This document shows, in pieces, positions 37,604 to 46,081 of a DNA stretch of 64,000 bases. Every line of letters starts with the position of its first letter. The first letter of the stretch is position 1. The notes beneath the pieces are model-generated. The model worked only from the letters and a program-made list of their open reading frames with translations, was not told where the DNA came from and did no database searches. The translations under genes were made by a program, and so were the position numbers. Source of the stretch: Pararhodonellum marinum (lineage in GTDB: Bacteria > Bacteroidota > Bacteroidia > Cytophagales > Cyclobacteriaceae). Location: the NCBI RefSeq assembly GCF_015354735.1, contig NZ_JACEFJ010000002.1, forward strand, positions 434,001-498,000. The letters run 5' to 3'.

Positions 37604-38926
37604 ATGAAACACACACTATTCATCATATCAATTATCGCCTTTTTTTACTCCTGTAGCAGCAAAGAAACCGAGCTTCCTTCCGAAGCATTTTATATGCCTG
37701 CTGAGTGGGAGCCCCATGAGGCAGTTTGGTTAGGCTGGGAAAAGGATTCCACCCAAGGATTCCATTCTTCCATCAGCAAAATCATCACCACCCTAAAGCC
37801 TCATGTGACGGTCAAAATCGCTTTTGATAATGATAGCTTAATGCAAACAGCGATTGCCAAGCTGATGGGGCTGGGTGTGGATACCACAGGAATCAAAATG
37901 TACGTCATGCCGGGGGAGCGGTATTGGATCAGGGATCATGGGGCAGCCTTTTTGGTTAATGGGAAAGGTGAATTGGGTGTGGCAGACTTTGGATGGGACG
38001 GATATGGTTTACCGGCATTTTTGGATCTCAAATATGAAGGCAACAAGGATAGTGTCAATGCCGCATGGAATAGGGGCAAAGAAAGGAGAATGAAAACGGG
38101 TAGCGTGGATAGCCTGATGGCAGTTGCAGAAGGAGCACAAATCATCAAAACAGATGTGGTTCACGAAGGAGGGGCTATTGAAGTCAATGGAAAAGGAACC
38201 TTGATTTTATGTGAAGCAACAGTATTCCAACGAAACCCAAACCTGTCTAAAGAAACGATTGAATCAGAATTTAAACGGGTTTTGGGCGTGACCAATATCA
38301 TTTGGATGAAAGAGGGCCTCGCAGATGACCCGCACTATTTCTACCGCCGAATCACCGGCAACTATGTTGGTGGAGGCACAGGTGGACATACAGACGAATT
38401 TGTGCGCTTTGCCAATCCAACTACCATTTTGTTGGCTTGGGTAAATGAGGAAGAAAAAGAACTTGACCCCGTCAGTCAAATGAATTATGAGCGCATGAAC
38501 GAGAATTATCAAATCCTCAAAAATGCCAAAGACCAGGATGGAAAACCCTTTCAGGTGATCAAAGTTCCCTTGCCAGATTTAATTACCCAAAAAGTGGTAG
38601 TAAGAGAGGATTTGAAAAAGGATGAATTCACCTTAGATCTCCATCCTGATAGTTTTGTCCCTTCCGAAGCAGTACAGGTGGGGGATACCTTACTTAGGGT
38701 TCCTGCTGCAAGTTATTTCAATTACTTGGTGACCAATGGCTTGGTGCTCTTGCCTAGCTATACCGCTATGGGTTCTTCTAAAGAAAAACAGGAAACCATT
38801 CGAAATATTTTTGAGCAGCAGTTTCCGGGACGAAAGATTGTATTCTTTGATGTCCTAATGCAAAACTGGCAAGGCGGAGGGATTCATTGCAGCACCCAGC
38901 AGCAACCGAAAAGGATAACAAATTGA
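37604..38926 (+). CDS. Agmatine deiminase / peptidyl-arginine deiminase family lipoprotein
   Basis: 440 aa from ATG 37604. An in-frame ATG at 37577 overlaps the previous gene and spoils the signal peptide. Lipobox FYSC. The guanidine-modifying fold shows AEWEPHEAVWLGWEKD, RYWIRDHGAAFLV, VHEGGAIEVNG, GTGGHTDEFVRFANP and the catalytic Cys429 in GGGIHCSTQQQP. The family deiminates agmatine (to N-carbamoylputrescine) or arginine residues. A lipoprotein form would act outside the cytoplasm, which is unusual for agmatine deiminase and points to scavenging. Confidence 0.9.
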   Translation: MKHTLFIISIIAFFYSCSSKETELPSEAFYMPAEWEPHEAVWLGWEKDSTQGFHSSISKIITTLKPHVTVKIAFDNDSLMQTAIAKLMGLGVDTTGIKMYVMPGERYWIRDHGAAFLVNGKGELGVADFGWDGYGLPAFLDLKYEGNKDSVNAAWNRGKERRMKTGSVDSLMAVAEGAQIIKTDVVHEGGAIEVNGKGTLILCEATVFQRNPNLSKETIESEFKRVLGVTNIIWMKEGLADDPHYFYRRITGNYVGGGTGGHTDEFVRFANPTTILLAWVNEEEKELDPVSQMNYERMNENYQILKNAKDQDGKPFQVIKVPLPDLITQKVVVREDLKKDEFTLDLHPDSFVPSEAVQVGDTLLRVPAASYFNYLVTNGLVLLPSYTAMGSSKEKQETIRNIFEQQFPGRKIVFFDVLMQNWQGGGIHCSTQQQPKRITN

Positions 38927-38941
38927 AATTATTATGTACAG

Positions 38942-39703
38942 ATGAAAGATAAAGTTGCATTGGTAACAGGTGCCAGCAGTGGCATAGGCAGAGCAACAGC
39001 ACTTGCTTTTGTAAGAAAAGGTGCAAACGTAGTAGTAGCTGCCAGAAGAGCCACAGAACTCGATGAATTGGTAAAGGAAATTGAAGCAAATGGTGGGAAA
39101 GCTAGTGCAATTGTTACCGATGTTTCAAAAGCTATTGAGGTGGAGCGCATGGTGGCGCATGCCATCAAAGTATTTGGGCGGATTGACTATGCGGTGAACA
39201 ATGCCGGTATAGAAGGTAATTTTGGCAGTGTTACCGACCTTTTGGAAGCAGATTGGGATCAGGTGATGGGCATCAACCTCAAAGGTGTATTCCTCTGCAT
39301 GAAGTATGAAGCCAGAGCCATGCTTGCTGCTGCCAATGGCGGGGCCATAGTGAATATTGGTTCTGTCAATTCTTTCCTGGGTTTTCCAACCGGATCCGCT
39401 TATGTTACCTCTAAGCATGGCTTGATTGGACTGACTTCCAGTGTTTCGGCCGAATTGGGAGCAAAGGGAATTCGGGTAAATCTATTATGCCCGGGAGTAG
39501 TGGATACACCAATGCACCGTCGATTGCGGGGAATTGCGGGTGATGATTTGTATGACAAGGGCTTGCTCCCTACGGTTCACTTGCAAAGAGCTGCCCAACC
39601 TGAGGAAATCGCCAAATCCATTGTATTCCTTTGTTCTGATGACTCAAGTTACATCACAGGATCAACCCTTCTCGCGGATGGAGGACTGACGCTCACTTTA
39701 TAA
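38942..39703 (+). CDS. Short-chain dehydrogenase/reductase (classical SDR)
   Basis: 253 aa. Cofactor motif TGASSGIGRATA, NNAG at NNAGIEGN, catalytic Ser in IVNIGSVNSF and Tyr-x-x-x-Lys in YVTSKHG. The C-terminus ITGSTLLADGGLTL is typical of the glucose-dehydrogenase/3-oxoacyl-reductase-like group. Substrate unknown. It follows the deiminase by 15 bp, so it is in the copy-C operon. Confidence 0.92.
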   Translation: MKDKVALVTGASSGIGRATALAFVRKGANVVVAARRATELDELVKEIEANGGKASAIVTDVSKAIEVERMVAHAIKVFGRIDYAVNNAGIEGNFGSVTDLLEADWDQVMGINLKGVFLCMKYEARAMLAAANGGAIVNIGSVNSFLGFPTGSAYVTSKHGLIGLTSSVSAELGAKGIRVNLLCPGVVDTPMHRRLRGIAGDDLYDKGLLPTVHLQRAAQPEEIAKSIVFLCSDDSSYITGSTLLADGGLTLTL

Positions 39704-39744
39704 TAATTTCAATCTAGATTATCAATTCAAACTAAAAAACAATC

Positions 39745-40683
39745 ATGAAAACAGTAGGCATCATCGGAGGTTCCGGCTTTATTGGAAGCTATAACACCAA
39801 AAAATTTTTAAATGAAGGATACAAGGTTAAAGTATCTACCACAGACCTTTCCAAAAAAGAAAAGTATGAACATTTGCTCAGCCTCAAGAATGCTGAGAAT
39901 CTTGAAATCGCTCAATTGGACGTGGAAAACAAACAGGAGCTCATGGATTTTTTGAAAGACTGTGACATAGTCATTCATGGAGGGACTCCTTTTCAATTGG
40001 ATGTGAAAGACCTTCAGAAAGAACTGTTTGACCCGACTATCAAGGGTACCGAAAACTTCTTGGAAGCAGTTCTCAAAACTCCCGGGATTGAAAAAGTGGT
40101 GTTCATTGCATCTGTGGCAGCGTACAACACAAGCTTTCCATTCCTACCAGCAGGAAAAAGGGAAGGTGACCAAATCACTGAAGAAGATGCGCCATTTATG
40201 AGCGAAGAAGGCATTCCTTATGCCCAAGCCAAGTTTATCGCCAATCAGGCGGTCAATAAATTCATAGCCGACCACCCCAATTTGAATTTTGAAATTACAT
40301 CAGTTTCGCCGACAGGTGTAATGGGGAAATCTCTGTCAAACAGACAGGATTCCACTTCAACAGGTATACAATTTTTGTTTAAAAATAAAATTGCTCCCAA
40401 CCCCTTCATACAAATGATCTATGACGTGGATGTTTTATGGGCATTAGTAGATGTAGAAGATGTGGCCGATGCGATTTTCAAAGCGGCGACAACCAAAAAC
40501 ATCCATGGAAAAAACTACCTCTTGTCAGGGGAAAGTTACAGGGTCTCGGATGTGACATTGATGCTCAACAATCAACCTCCAATAGGCAAGCCGGAAATCG
40601 TTTACAGTTCTGCTTTGGCAACAAAGGACTTGGGAATAGCATTTAAGCCTGTCAGCATACCTTTGAATAACTATTCATCCTAA
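39745..40683 (+). CDS. NAD-dependent epimerase/dehydratase (atypical or extended SDR)
   Basis: 312 aa. The Rossmann motif IIGGSGFIGSYNTK is at the N-terminus, with DIVIHGGTPF, VVFIASVAAYNTS, the active-site Tyr-x-x-x-Lys as YAQAKF, and VDVEDVADAIFKAA. It resembles NAD(P)H-dependent aldehyde reductases such as dihydroflavonol-reductase-like proteins. It lies 41 bp after the SDR, probably the last gene of the operon. Confidence 0.9.
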   Translation: MKTVGIIGGSGFIGSYNTKKFLNEGYKVKVSTTDLSKKEKYEHLLSLKNAENLEIAQLDVENKQELMDFLKDCDIVIHGGTPFQLDVKDLQKELFDPTIKGTENFLEAVLKTPGIEKVVFIASVAAYNTSFPFLPAGKREGDQITEEDAPFMSEEGIPYAQAKFIANQAVNKFIADHPNLNFEITSVSPTGVMGKSLSNRQDSTSTGIQFLFKNKIAPNPFIQMIYDVDVLWALVDVEDVADAIFKAATTKNIHGKNYLLSGESYRVSDVTLMLNNQPPIGKPEIVYSSALATKDLGIAFKPVSIPLNNYSS

Positions 40684-40769
40684 GAAATGCCCAGGAGAAT
40701 AGCTTCTCACACATGGAGGTGATTATCTCGGGCATTCCATCTGACCTTTGAAAAACAAATTATAAACAG

Positions 40770-40995
40770 ATGAAAATGAAAAATAACAACCCTTCTACCC
40801 GCAGAGATTTCATGAAATCTGCCATGGTCCTGAGTTCAGGCACATTTGGCCTGTCAATGATTCCAAATGCAATCCATGCAACTGCCTTGAATTCGGATGA
40901 CCGTGTCAATGTCATCGGTCCGCGCGATGGATTTGCTCCTCAAGTCGGAACGCTCTTATCCATGATGACTTGGATGCGGGGAGTAATATTAATGC
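40770..40995 (+). pseudogene. DinB-like Tat-exported protein, N-terminal stub
   Basis: About 75 codons remain: a Tat signal (TRRDFMKSA) and the start of a DinB-like protein (DRVNVIGPRDGFAPQVGTLL then SMMTWMR). After about 40990 the match ends and the same frame runs on as unrelated residues to 41153, overlapping the HsdM fragment in another frame. The rest of the gene is missing. The DinB assignment rests on that short N-terminal stretch. Confidence 0.65.
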
Positions 40996-41496
40996 CATGG
41001 TGTCTTATTCCGGGGAGGAGCGGAAGAACGCATCCGAACCAAGTTGCTCAAAGACGGGCATATCGATACCGTCATCGGACTACCTGCCAACCTCTTTTTC
41101 TCGACGGGCATTCCGGTTTGTATTTTGGTACTAAAACGCTGCAAGCGGTTTGAAGACGTGCTGTTTATCAATGCTGCCGAGCATTACGAAAAAGGAAAGC
41201 GACAAAACGTCTTGAGAGAAGGTGAAGGACAAGAACCTAATGACATCCGAAAAATTGTCGAAACCTATCAGTTTCGAAAAGAAGAAGAACAGTACTCTCG
41301 ACGGGTTTCCATGGAAGAGATTGAGAAAAACGACTGGAATCTCAACATCTCCCGGTATGTGAGCACCACACAAGCCGAAGAGATCATTGATTTGGAAGAA
41401 GTTCACAATCGCCTTACAGATATCGACCGAAGAGCAAAGGAGGCAAGGGAGAAGCATAATACATTCTTGAGGGAGTTAGGGTTGAGGGAGATATGA
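40996..41496 (+). pseudogene. Type I restriction-modification DNA methyltransferase subunit (HsdM), C-terminal stub
   Basis: 166 codons starting HGVLFRGGAEERIRTKLL and continuing VIGLPANLFFSTGIPVCILVL, the region after the NPPY active site in HsdM. The following YVSTTQAEEIIDLEEVHNRL and coiled tail are also HsdM-like. The N-terminal methylase core is absent and no HsdS or HsdR follows. There is no proper start codon (an internal TTG at 41044 is unlikely to matter). It marks the edge of a decayed defence island. Confidence 0.85.
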
Positions 41497-41616
41497 AATA
41501 TGTGATGGGCAGACTTAAAATGTAAAAATATTTTCAGATTTGGATTCCCAATCACTTAGAATTTTTTTTTAGTTGTATTTTTAGGGAAGTTTAAACCGAT
41601 TTATCTAGTTACAAGG

Positions 41617-43035
41617 ATGGAAATAGACTTTTCAAAAATATCAGTAGACGAATTGTTGGAAAAAATTGGAGCTGGAAAGCACATTCCAGGTTCTGGAAGT
41701 TCGGCCGCTTTGCAAGTGATGGTTAATGCGCAACTGCTCTTAACAGTCATAAAAATCACATTGAAACCGAATAAAAAAGAAAAGTATGGTCATGAATGGC
41801 CTCAAATGAAGGTTTTAAAGGAGAAAATTGAAAAAGTGTATATACCCCAACTAAACCAGCTTTTTCATGATGATTATATTGTCTTTGACGAGGTAATAAC
41901 GACTCGGAAACTTCGTGACCATCTGAAATCTGAAATTGAGGAAGGAATTCCTAACAAGTTTCTTAAGGTAAAATCCAAGTTAGACCAAGATCATCTTTCA
42001 GCTACAAAAATTGTAATTGAGATCGCAAAGCTATCTCATGAAATTGCTAGAGAGGGGCTTTATGTTTTTTTGAATGGTTTTAAGGGTGCGAGAGGAGACT
42101 CAGCATTGGCAATCCAAAACTCCCTTTCAGTAATAATTGGTAGCCTGCATATTGCCGAATTAAACCTTAGGCAGCTTATCGGACACGAAGAATTTGATGA
42201 CCTTGAGTTGGAGATTGACAAGATTCGATCAGACTATTTTAAAACCTACTCTGAAGCCCAAATCAAAATAAAGGTCCTTCAAAGACAAATAGAAAAGGCG
42301 AAACATTCTCAGTTTAAAATTGGTAATGTCTTTTCCAAGGTAAATGTTAGTGAAATTGAAAAAACGGTTCGGGCATTCCAGTTGCAGCTTTTTAATGACT
42401 CGACATCCAAAGACCTTGATTCCGTTACTAATGCTGAGTTGGCTTTTAACTTTTTGGGCTATGATATCAAAAAGGTCCCAAGCCTTGGGGTGTTTAATGA
42501 TTTTGATGGTACAAAAGAGACTGCAGGAGCAATTGACAATGTCAAAAAAATAGTACGGGTAGCAATTAAGTTTTCTCCACCGGTTCAACGATATACAATG
42601 GCTCATGAGCTCGGCCATGCCATTCTTCATCACAATAGTTTAAGGTTGCTCCATCGGGATAGAGAATTAGATTCGCGGATTGATAACCCACGAAGAGATT
42701 CCATAGAAGTTCAGGCAGATAAATTCGCTGCTTTTTTCCTTATGCCCCGAAAAGAAATGAAGGCGCAGTTTTTAGCTAGGTTTCATACCGAAAAACTCAA
42801 GATAAATGAGGATGTGGCATTTCACTTAGGAATCAGTCTCAGTGATTTAAAAAAGAAGTACAAAGAAAAAAGGCATCTTTCCCGTTTTATCGCCTCTACC
42901 CCCATTTATTCAGGTAAATCATTTGAGTCTCTTGCCAACCAATTCAAAGTATCTATAGAAGCAATGGCGATTCAAATTGAGGAATTAGATTTAATTGATT
43001 TTAAAAGTATTGGATTTTTATTGCCCAAAAGGTAA
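41617..43035 (+). CDS. Cyclodeaminase-like domain fused to an ImmA/IrrE metallopeptidase
   Basis: 472 aa. Residues about 5-195 match the formiminotransferase-cyclodeaminase C-terminal fold: SVDELLEKIGAGKHIPGSGS followed by SAAL, then ATKIVIEIAKLSHEI and GARGDSALAIQNSLSVIIG. A helical linker (about 195-255) leads to an ImmA/IrrE-type domain (about 260-400) with the zinc motif HELGH (His330, His334), VQADKFAAFFLMP as the third ligand region, and VAFHLGISLSDLKKKY. A C-terminal HTH-like tail follows (FESLANQFKVSIEAMAIQI). ImmA/IrrE proteases cleave regulators or antitoxins. The fusion is unusual and sits among defence-type genes; its role is inferred only. Confidence 0.82.
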   Translation: MEIDFSKISVDELLEKIGAGKHIPGSGSSAALQVMVNAQLLLTVIKITLKPNKKEKYGHEWPQMKVLKEKIEKVYIPQLNQLFHDDYIVFDEVITTRKLRDHLKSEIEEGIPNKFLKVKSKLDQDHLSATKIVIEIAKLSHEIAREGLYVFLNGFKGARGDSALAIQNSLSVIIGSLHIAELNLRQLIGHEEFDDLELEIDKIRSDYFKTYSEAQIKIKVLQRQIEKAKHSQFKIGNVFSKVNVSEIEKTVRAFQLQLFNDSTSKDLDSVTNAELAFNFLGYDIKKVPSLGVFNDFDGTKETAGAIDNVKKIVRVAIKFSPPVQRYTMAHELGHAILHHNSLRLLHRDRELDSRIDNPRRDSIEVQADKFAAFFLMPRKEMKAQFLARFHTEKLKINEDVAFHLGISLSDLKKKYKEKRHLSRFIASTPIYSGKSFESLANQFKVSIEAMAIQIEELDLIDFKSIGFLLPKR

Positions 43036-43106
43036 AAAACCAGCAAAGCCTCAGCCCCGCAGGATTCCTTTTCCATTTCCTAATTTCAGACTTTTGATTT
43101 CATCAT

Positions 43107-43353
43107 TTACCTTTCCCTAAGCTCCCCCTCTTGATACCGAAAAGGGATATCCGTCAATTCGTAGACCTTTATCGGCTTCCCCTTTCTAGATAGAATGCTT
43201 TGCAACAACCCCCATCAGAAAGGAAATGGCCCCATCCCGTCTTCCTTCGGATTGCCTCCAAGGATCAACAGTGTTGGTGTCTTTGAAAACTTTAACCTTC
43301 AATCGGGTGTCTCCCCCGCCATGGTCTCTACCTCCATGAGGTATGTTGATGAA
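43107..43353 (-). pseudogene. Gfo/Idh/MocA oxidoreductase, C-terminal remnant with frameshift
   Basis: Read on the minus strand: PHGGRDHGGGDTRLKVKV then FKDTNTVDPWRQSEGRRDGA and ISFLMGVVAKHSI, followed by a stop. A second frame continues RKGKPIKVYELTDIPFRYQ to the stop at 43107. Both match the C-terminal part of Gfo/Idh/MocA dehydrogenases; the frames differ by an indel near 43190. The N-terminal Rossmann domain is gone. The plus-strand reading frame across the same bases is spurious. Confidence 0.7.
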
Positions 43354-43434
43354 CTATCGATGGCCAAACATTTCTAGAAAATGTAGTGAAGGACCCAATA
43401 AGCTATCGAATTGAAATTATAAATATATAAAAAA

Positions 43435-44352
43435 TCACATCAGTTCATCAAGTGATTTGACACCAATGATTTTTAGAACTTCGTCAAGGTGCTTTTCATC
43501 CTCGTTCATTTCAAATTCAGCTGTATTCCCGTCGAGTTTTATACTTGCACAGTTTCCCACCATGATTTGATCCTTATTCTTATAGATCAAAAACTCCCCG
43601 GCCGCATACAGTCCTAACTTTCTCATTGATTCCGGTTTAATTGCAATATTTAGACCTTGACCTTCCATCCTAAAACTAGGATAGAGAACTCCATCTATAT
43701 TGGGATGATTACACATCATATCAGAAAATATTGCTGAAACCTGATAGTCAAGTGAATTCTTTATTTCCTTGGAAAATTCTAGAGCCATATAATCGTAAAA
43801 ACTAAGTATAGCATTACGGTATTCAAGACTATGCGCATTAAGATTATTAAGAAAAGCTTGGTAAACCTCTTCTGAAAAAGAATTTACTCCATGGAATCCT
43901 TTATTATTAACAATTGCTAATAACTCTAATGGCTCTTGAGTAATCCATTTCCCATAAGCTATTTTCTTAATTCCTGAGAGAGTCTTATCCCTTATCCAAG
44001 GCATAGATTCTGCCAATGTTATCAATCTAGGAGTATCTATTTCCCCGGGTTTAAGACCTTCTCTGACCGTGGATCCGTAAAACATGGTCCTTCTTGGTGT
44101 ACTTGCTCTTTGGAACTCTCGGTTCAAATGTTGTGGCTTGAATGAAAAATCCGAAACCGTGGAAAATCTTGGTTCTCCGTCTCCCATAGGTCTTGCCCTC
44201 AATATCCCTTTTCCAGCATTATAGGTGACCACCATTGTCCCTACATTTTTCACATGATCAAAAACTGACCGAATGACTTCTTCATAATTTCTAGTCAAAT
44301 CTAATCGGCCAAGGATTTTTACGGCTTTTGGGAGGTAAATTTCAGGTTTCAT
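43435..44352 (-). CDS. RES-like (NAD+-targeting toxin-like) protein
   Basis: 305 aa, cytoplasmic. The segment about residues 45-105 (LRARPMGDGEPRF, SFKPQHLNREFQRASTPRR and MFYGSTVREGL) resembles the Arg/Glu/Ser pocket of RES-domain proteins, and a helical C-terminal half follows. RES toxins degrade or phosphorolyse NAD+. The assignment rests on this short similarity. No Xre-type antitoxin is adjacent; it diverges from the MqsR/Panacea pair (105-bp gap). Confidence 0.5.
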   Translation of the reverse strand: MKPEIYLPKAVKILGRLDLTRNYEEVIRSVFDHVKNVGTMVVTYNAGKGILRARPMGDGEPRFSTVSDFSFKPQHLNREFQRASTPRRTMFYGSTVREGLKPGEIDTPRLITLAESMPWIRDKTLSGIKKIAYGKWITQEPLELLAIVNNKGFHGVNSFSEEVYQAFLNNLNAHSLEYRNAILSFYDYMALEFSKEIKNSLDYQVSAIFSDMMCNHPNIDGVLYPSFRMEGQGLNIAIKPESMRKLGLYAAGEFLIYKNKDQIMVGNCASIKLDGNTAEFEMNEDEKHLDEVLKIIGVKSLDELM

Positions 44353-44457
44353 CTCAAATTCAATTCTAAGCTTTGTTTTCGATTAAAGTAAAATGAATTC
44401 AAAATTAACCTTTAAAGGTTAATTTTTTTTAATAAATTTGTTTTTTAACACTTTATC

Positions 44458-44820
44458 GTGGTACCTTTGCAAAATACATCTGAAGAAAAAGTCGGCCAAT
44501 TCTTAAAAGAATTTAAGGAAAAAATGAAGGTTTGGGGCGTGTTATTCCTTGATGATAGAGGAAAAAACTTTGAAACACTCACCCAACTTGATATCCGTCC
44601 GATGGATCGAGAGCAAATCTTGGAAGCATTAATTGTTGAAGATTACTCAGAAGGTCCTAAACCGGAGGAAATTCACGGTACCAAAGAAATGTGGGTCTTT
44701 GGGAAAATTGTAAAAGGGCAAGAGATCTATATTAAGATTACAAAAGGGATACTAGGTTCAAAAGTCCTTTGCATATCCTTTCATGTTGCCGAGCGAAAAT
44801 TAAAATACCCTTTCAAATAA
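44458..44820 (+). CDS. MqsR-like toxin of a type II toxin-antitoxin system
   Basis: 120 aa, GTG start at 44458. VLFLDDRGKNFETLTQLDI, LIVEDYSEGP, MWVFGKIVKGQEIYIKITKG and the ending CISFHVAERKLKYPF match the short MqsR-type toxins found in Bacteroidota, proposed RNA interferases. The next gene starts 7 bp downstream, the usual toxin-antitoxin spacing, and encodes the presumed antitoxin. Confidence 0.75.
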   Translation: MVPLQNTSEEKVGQFLKEFKEKMKVWGVLFLDDRGKNFETLTQLDIRPMDREQILEALIVEDYSEGPKPEEIHGTKEMWVFGKIVKGQEIYIKITKGILGSKVLCISFHVAERKLKYPFK

Positions 44821-44827
44821 CCATTTT

Positions 44828-45826
44828 ATGAAAAGTCCATTCACTGGAAAAGAAATGCCTTTAAAGCATGAGGTACGAACTGTCACTTTTCGGAAGGAAG
44901 AAATTAAAACAAGATTCCAATTTTACTTGTGCGAGGATACCGGAGAGAAATTTACCACAACAGAATTGGATGAATACAATCTGTTGATGGTAGAGCATGC
45001 CTACCGGGCAAAAAATCATATTCCTCAACGAGAAGAGATCATTGAAATAAGAGAAAAATATGGTCTCTCCGCAATTAGGATGGGAGAAATTCTGGGTTTC
45101 GGTCAAAATACATACGGACTTTATGAAAAGGGCGAACTTCCTTCCTTGGCAAATGCCAATTTGATTAAACTTGCTAGTGACCCATTTAAACTTAGGAGCC
45201 TGGTTGAGGACTGGAACCCGAAATCTGACAACACAAAAATTGATCTTCTAAAAAGAATTGATCGGTTAATTTCTTTGGACAAACAAAAACTAATCAATCT
45301 CGAGGATTATTTAATGGGTGATGATGAGGCCAATATTTTGACAGGCTATAGTAAGCCAAACCTCGAAAAATTTGTCGAAATGATTGTTTTCTTTGCCCAT
45401 AAAATACCATGCTTTAAAACAAAGATGAACAAGCTGCTATTTTATGCAGATTTTTCTTACTTCAAATATTTTGGAAATTCTATAAGCGGAGTTAAGTACA
45501 AAGCAATAAATTTTGGCCCTGTCCCTAATATGTTTGAAACTATCTTTGAAAATTTATCTGAAAATGATGTAATAGATATATTTTACGAGGATAAATCAGA
45601 TGGAATTAGGGTAGAGAAATTAATTGGTAGAGAAGATAGACCTTTCAATTCAGAAGTTTTTACAAAAGAAGAACTGGTCACACTTGAAAATATCGCATCT
45701 CAATTCAAAGACATTTCAACAAATGGGATAGTTGAAATTAGCCATCTCGAAAAAGGTTGGTTGGAAAATATTCATGGAAAGCAGTTTATTTCTTATGAAT
45801 ATGCATTGGTACTTAAGGCCATTTAA
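44828..45826 (+). CDS. Panacea (DUF4065)/MqsA-like antitoxin with HTH
   Basis: 332 aa. The N-terminal part (about 1-60: SPFTGKEMPLKHEVRTVTFR, FQFYLCEDTGEKFTTTE) recalls the MqsA zinc-binding domain with reduced cysteines. An Xre-like HTH follows (about 62-115: IREKYGLSAIRMGEILGFGQ then NTYGLYEKGELPS), then the Panacea/SocA-like domain (about 175-330: MNKLLFYADFSYFKYFGNSI then SGVKYKAINFGPVPN). Panacea domains neutralise many unrelated toxins. The HTH suggests autoregulation. Confidence 0.85.
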   Translation: MKSPFTGKEMPLKHEVRTVTFRKEEIKTRFQFYLCEDTGEKFTTTELDEYNLLMVEHAYRAKNHIPQREEIIEIREKYGLSAIRMGEILGFGQNTYGLYEKGELPSLANANLIKLASDPFKLRSLVEDWNPKSDNTKIDLLKRIDRLISLDKQKLINLEDYLMGDDEANILTGYSKPNLEKFVEMIVFFAHKIPCFKTKMNKLLFYADFSYFKYFGNSISGVKYKAINFGPVPNMFETIFENLSENDVIDIFYEDKSDGIRVEKLIGREDRPFNSEVFTKEELVTLENIASQFKDISTNGIVEISHLEKGWLENIHGKQFISYEYALVLKAI

Positions 45827-46081
45827 CCAATAATCAAACTATTTCCAGGTAAAAAATAAACCAAATGGGTTAAACTCAACTCTCCCCCATCTTCAACTTC
45901 CCCTTCCTTATAATTTTTTTGGCCTCAGCACCTTTGATCACTCATTTCTATGATTTATATCAAAGGGGTTAAAAATCTTAATTCACCGAATGGACCAAAA
46001 AAATGTTCCTGAAGTGGAAAAGGTGCTACTATTTCCTCCCTACCAATCCAATGCCTATATTGGGAGCAAAACCTCCTTCCT

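Noticed and set aside
40770-41153. Single 127-residue protein
   Set aside because: Only the first 75 codons resemble a known protein; the rest is out-of-frame HsdM sequence after a deletion junction.
43195-43377. Plus-strand 60-residue reading frame
   Set aside because: The minus strand over the same bases encodes a recognisable Gfo/Idh/MocA remnant.
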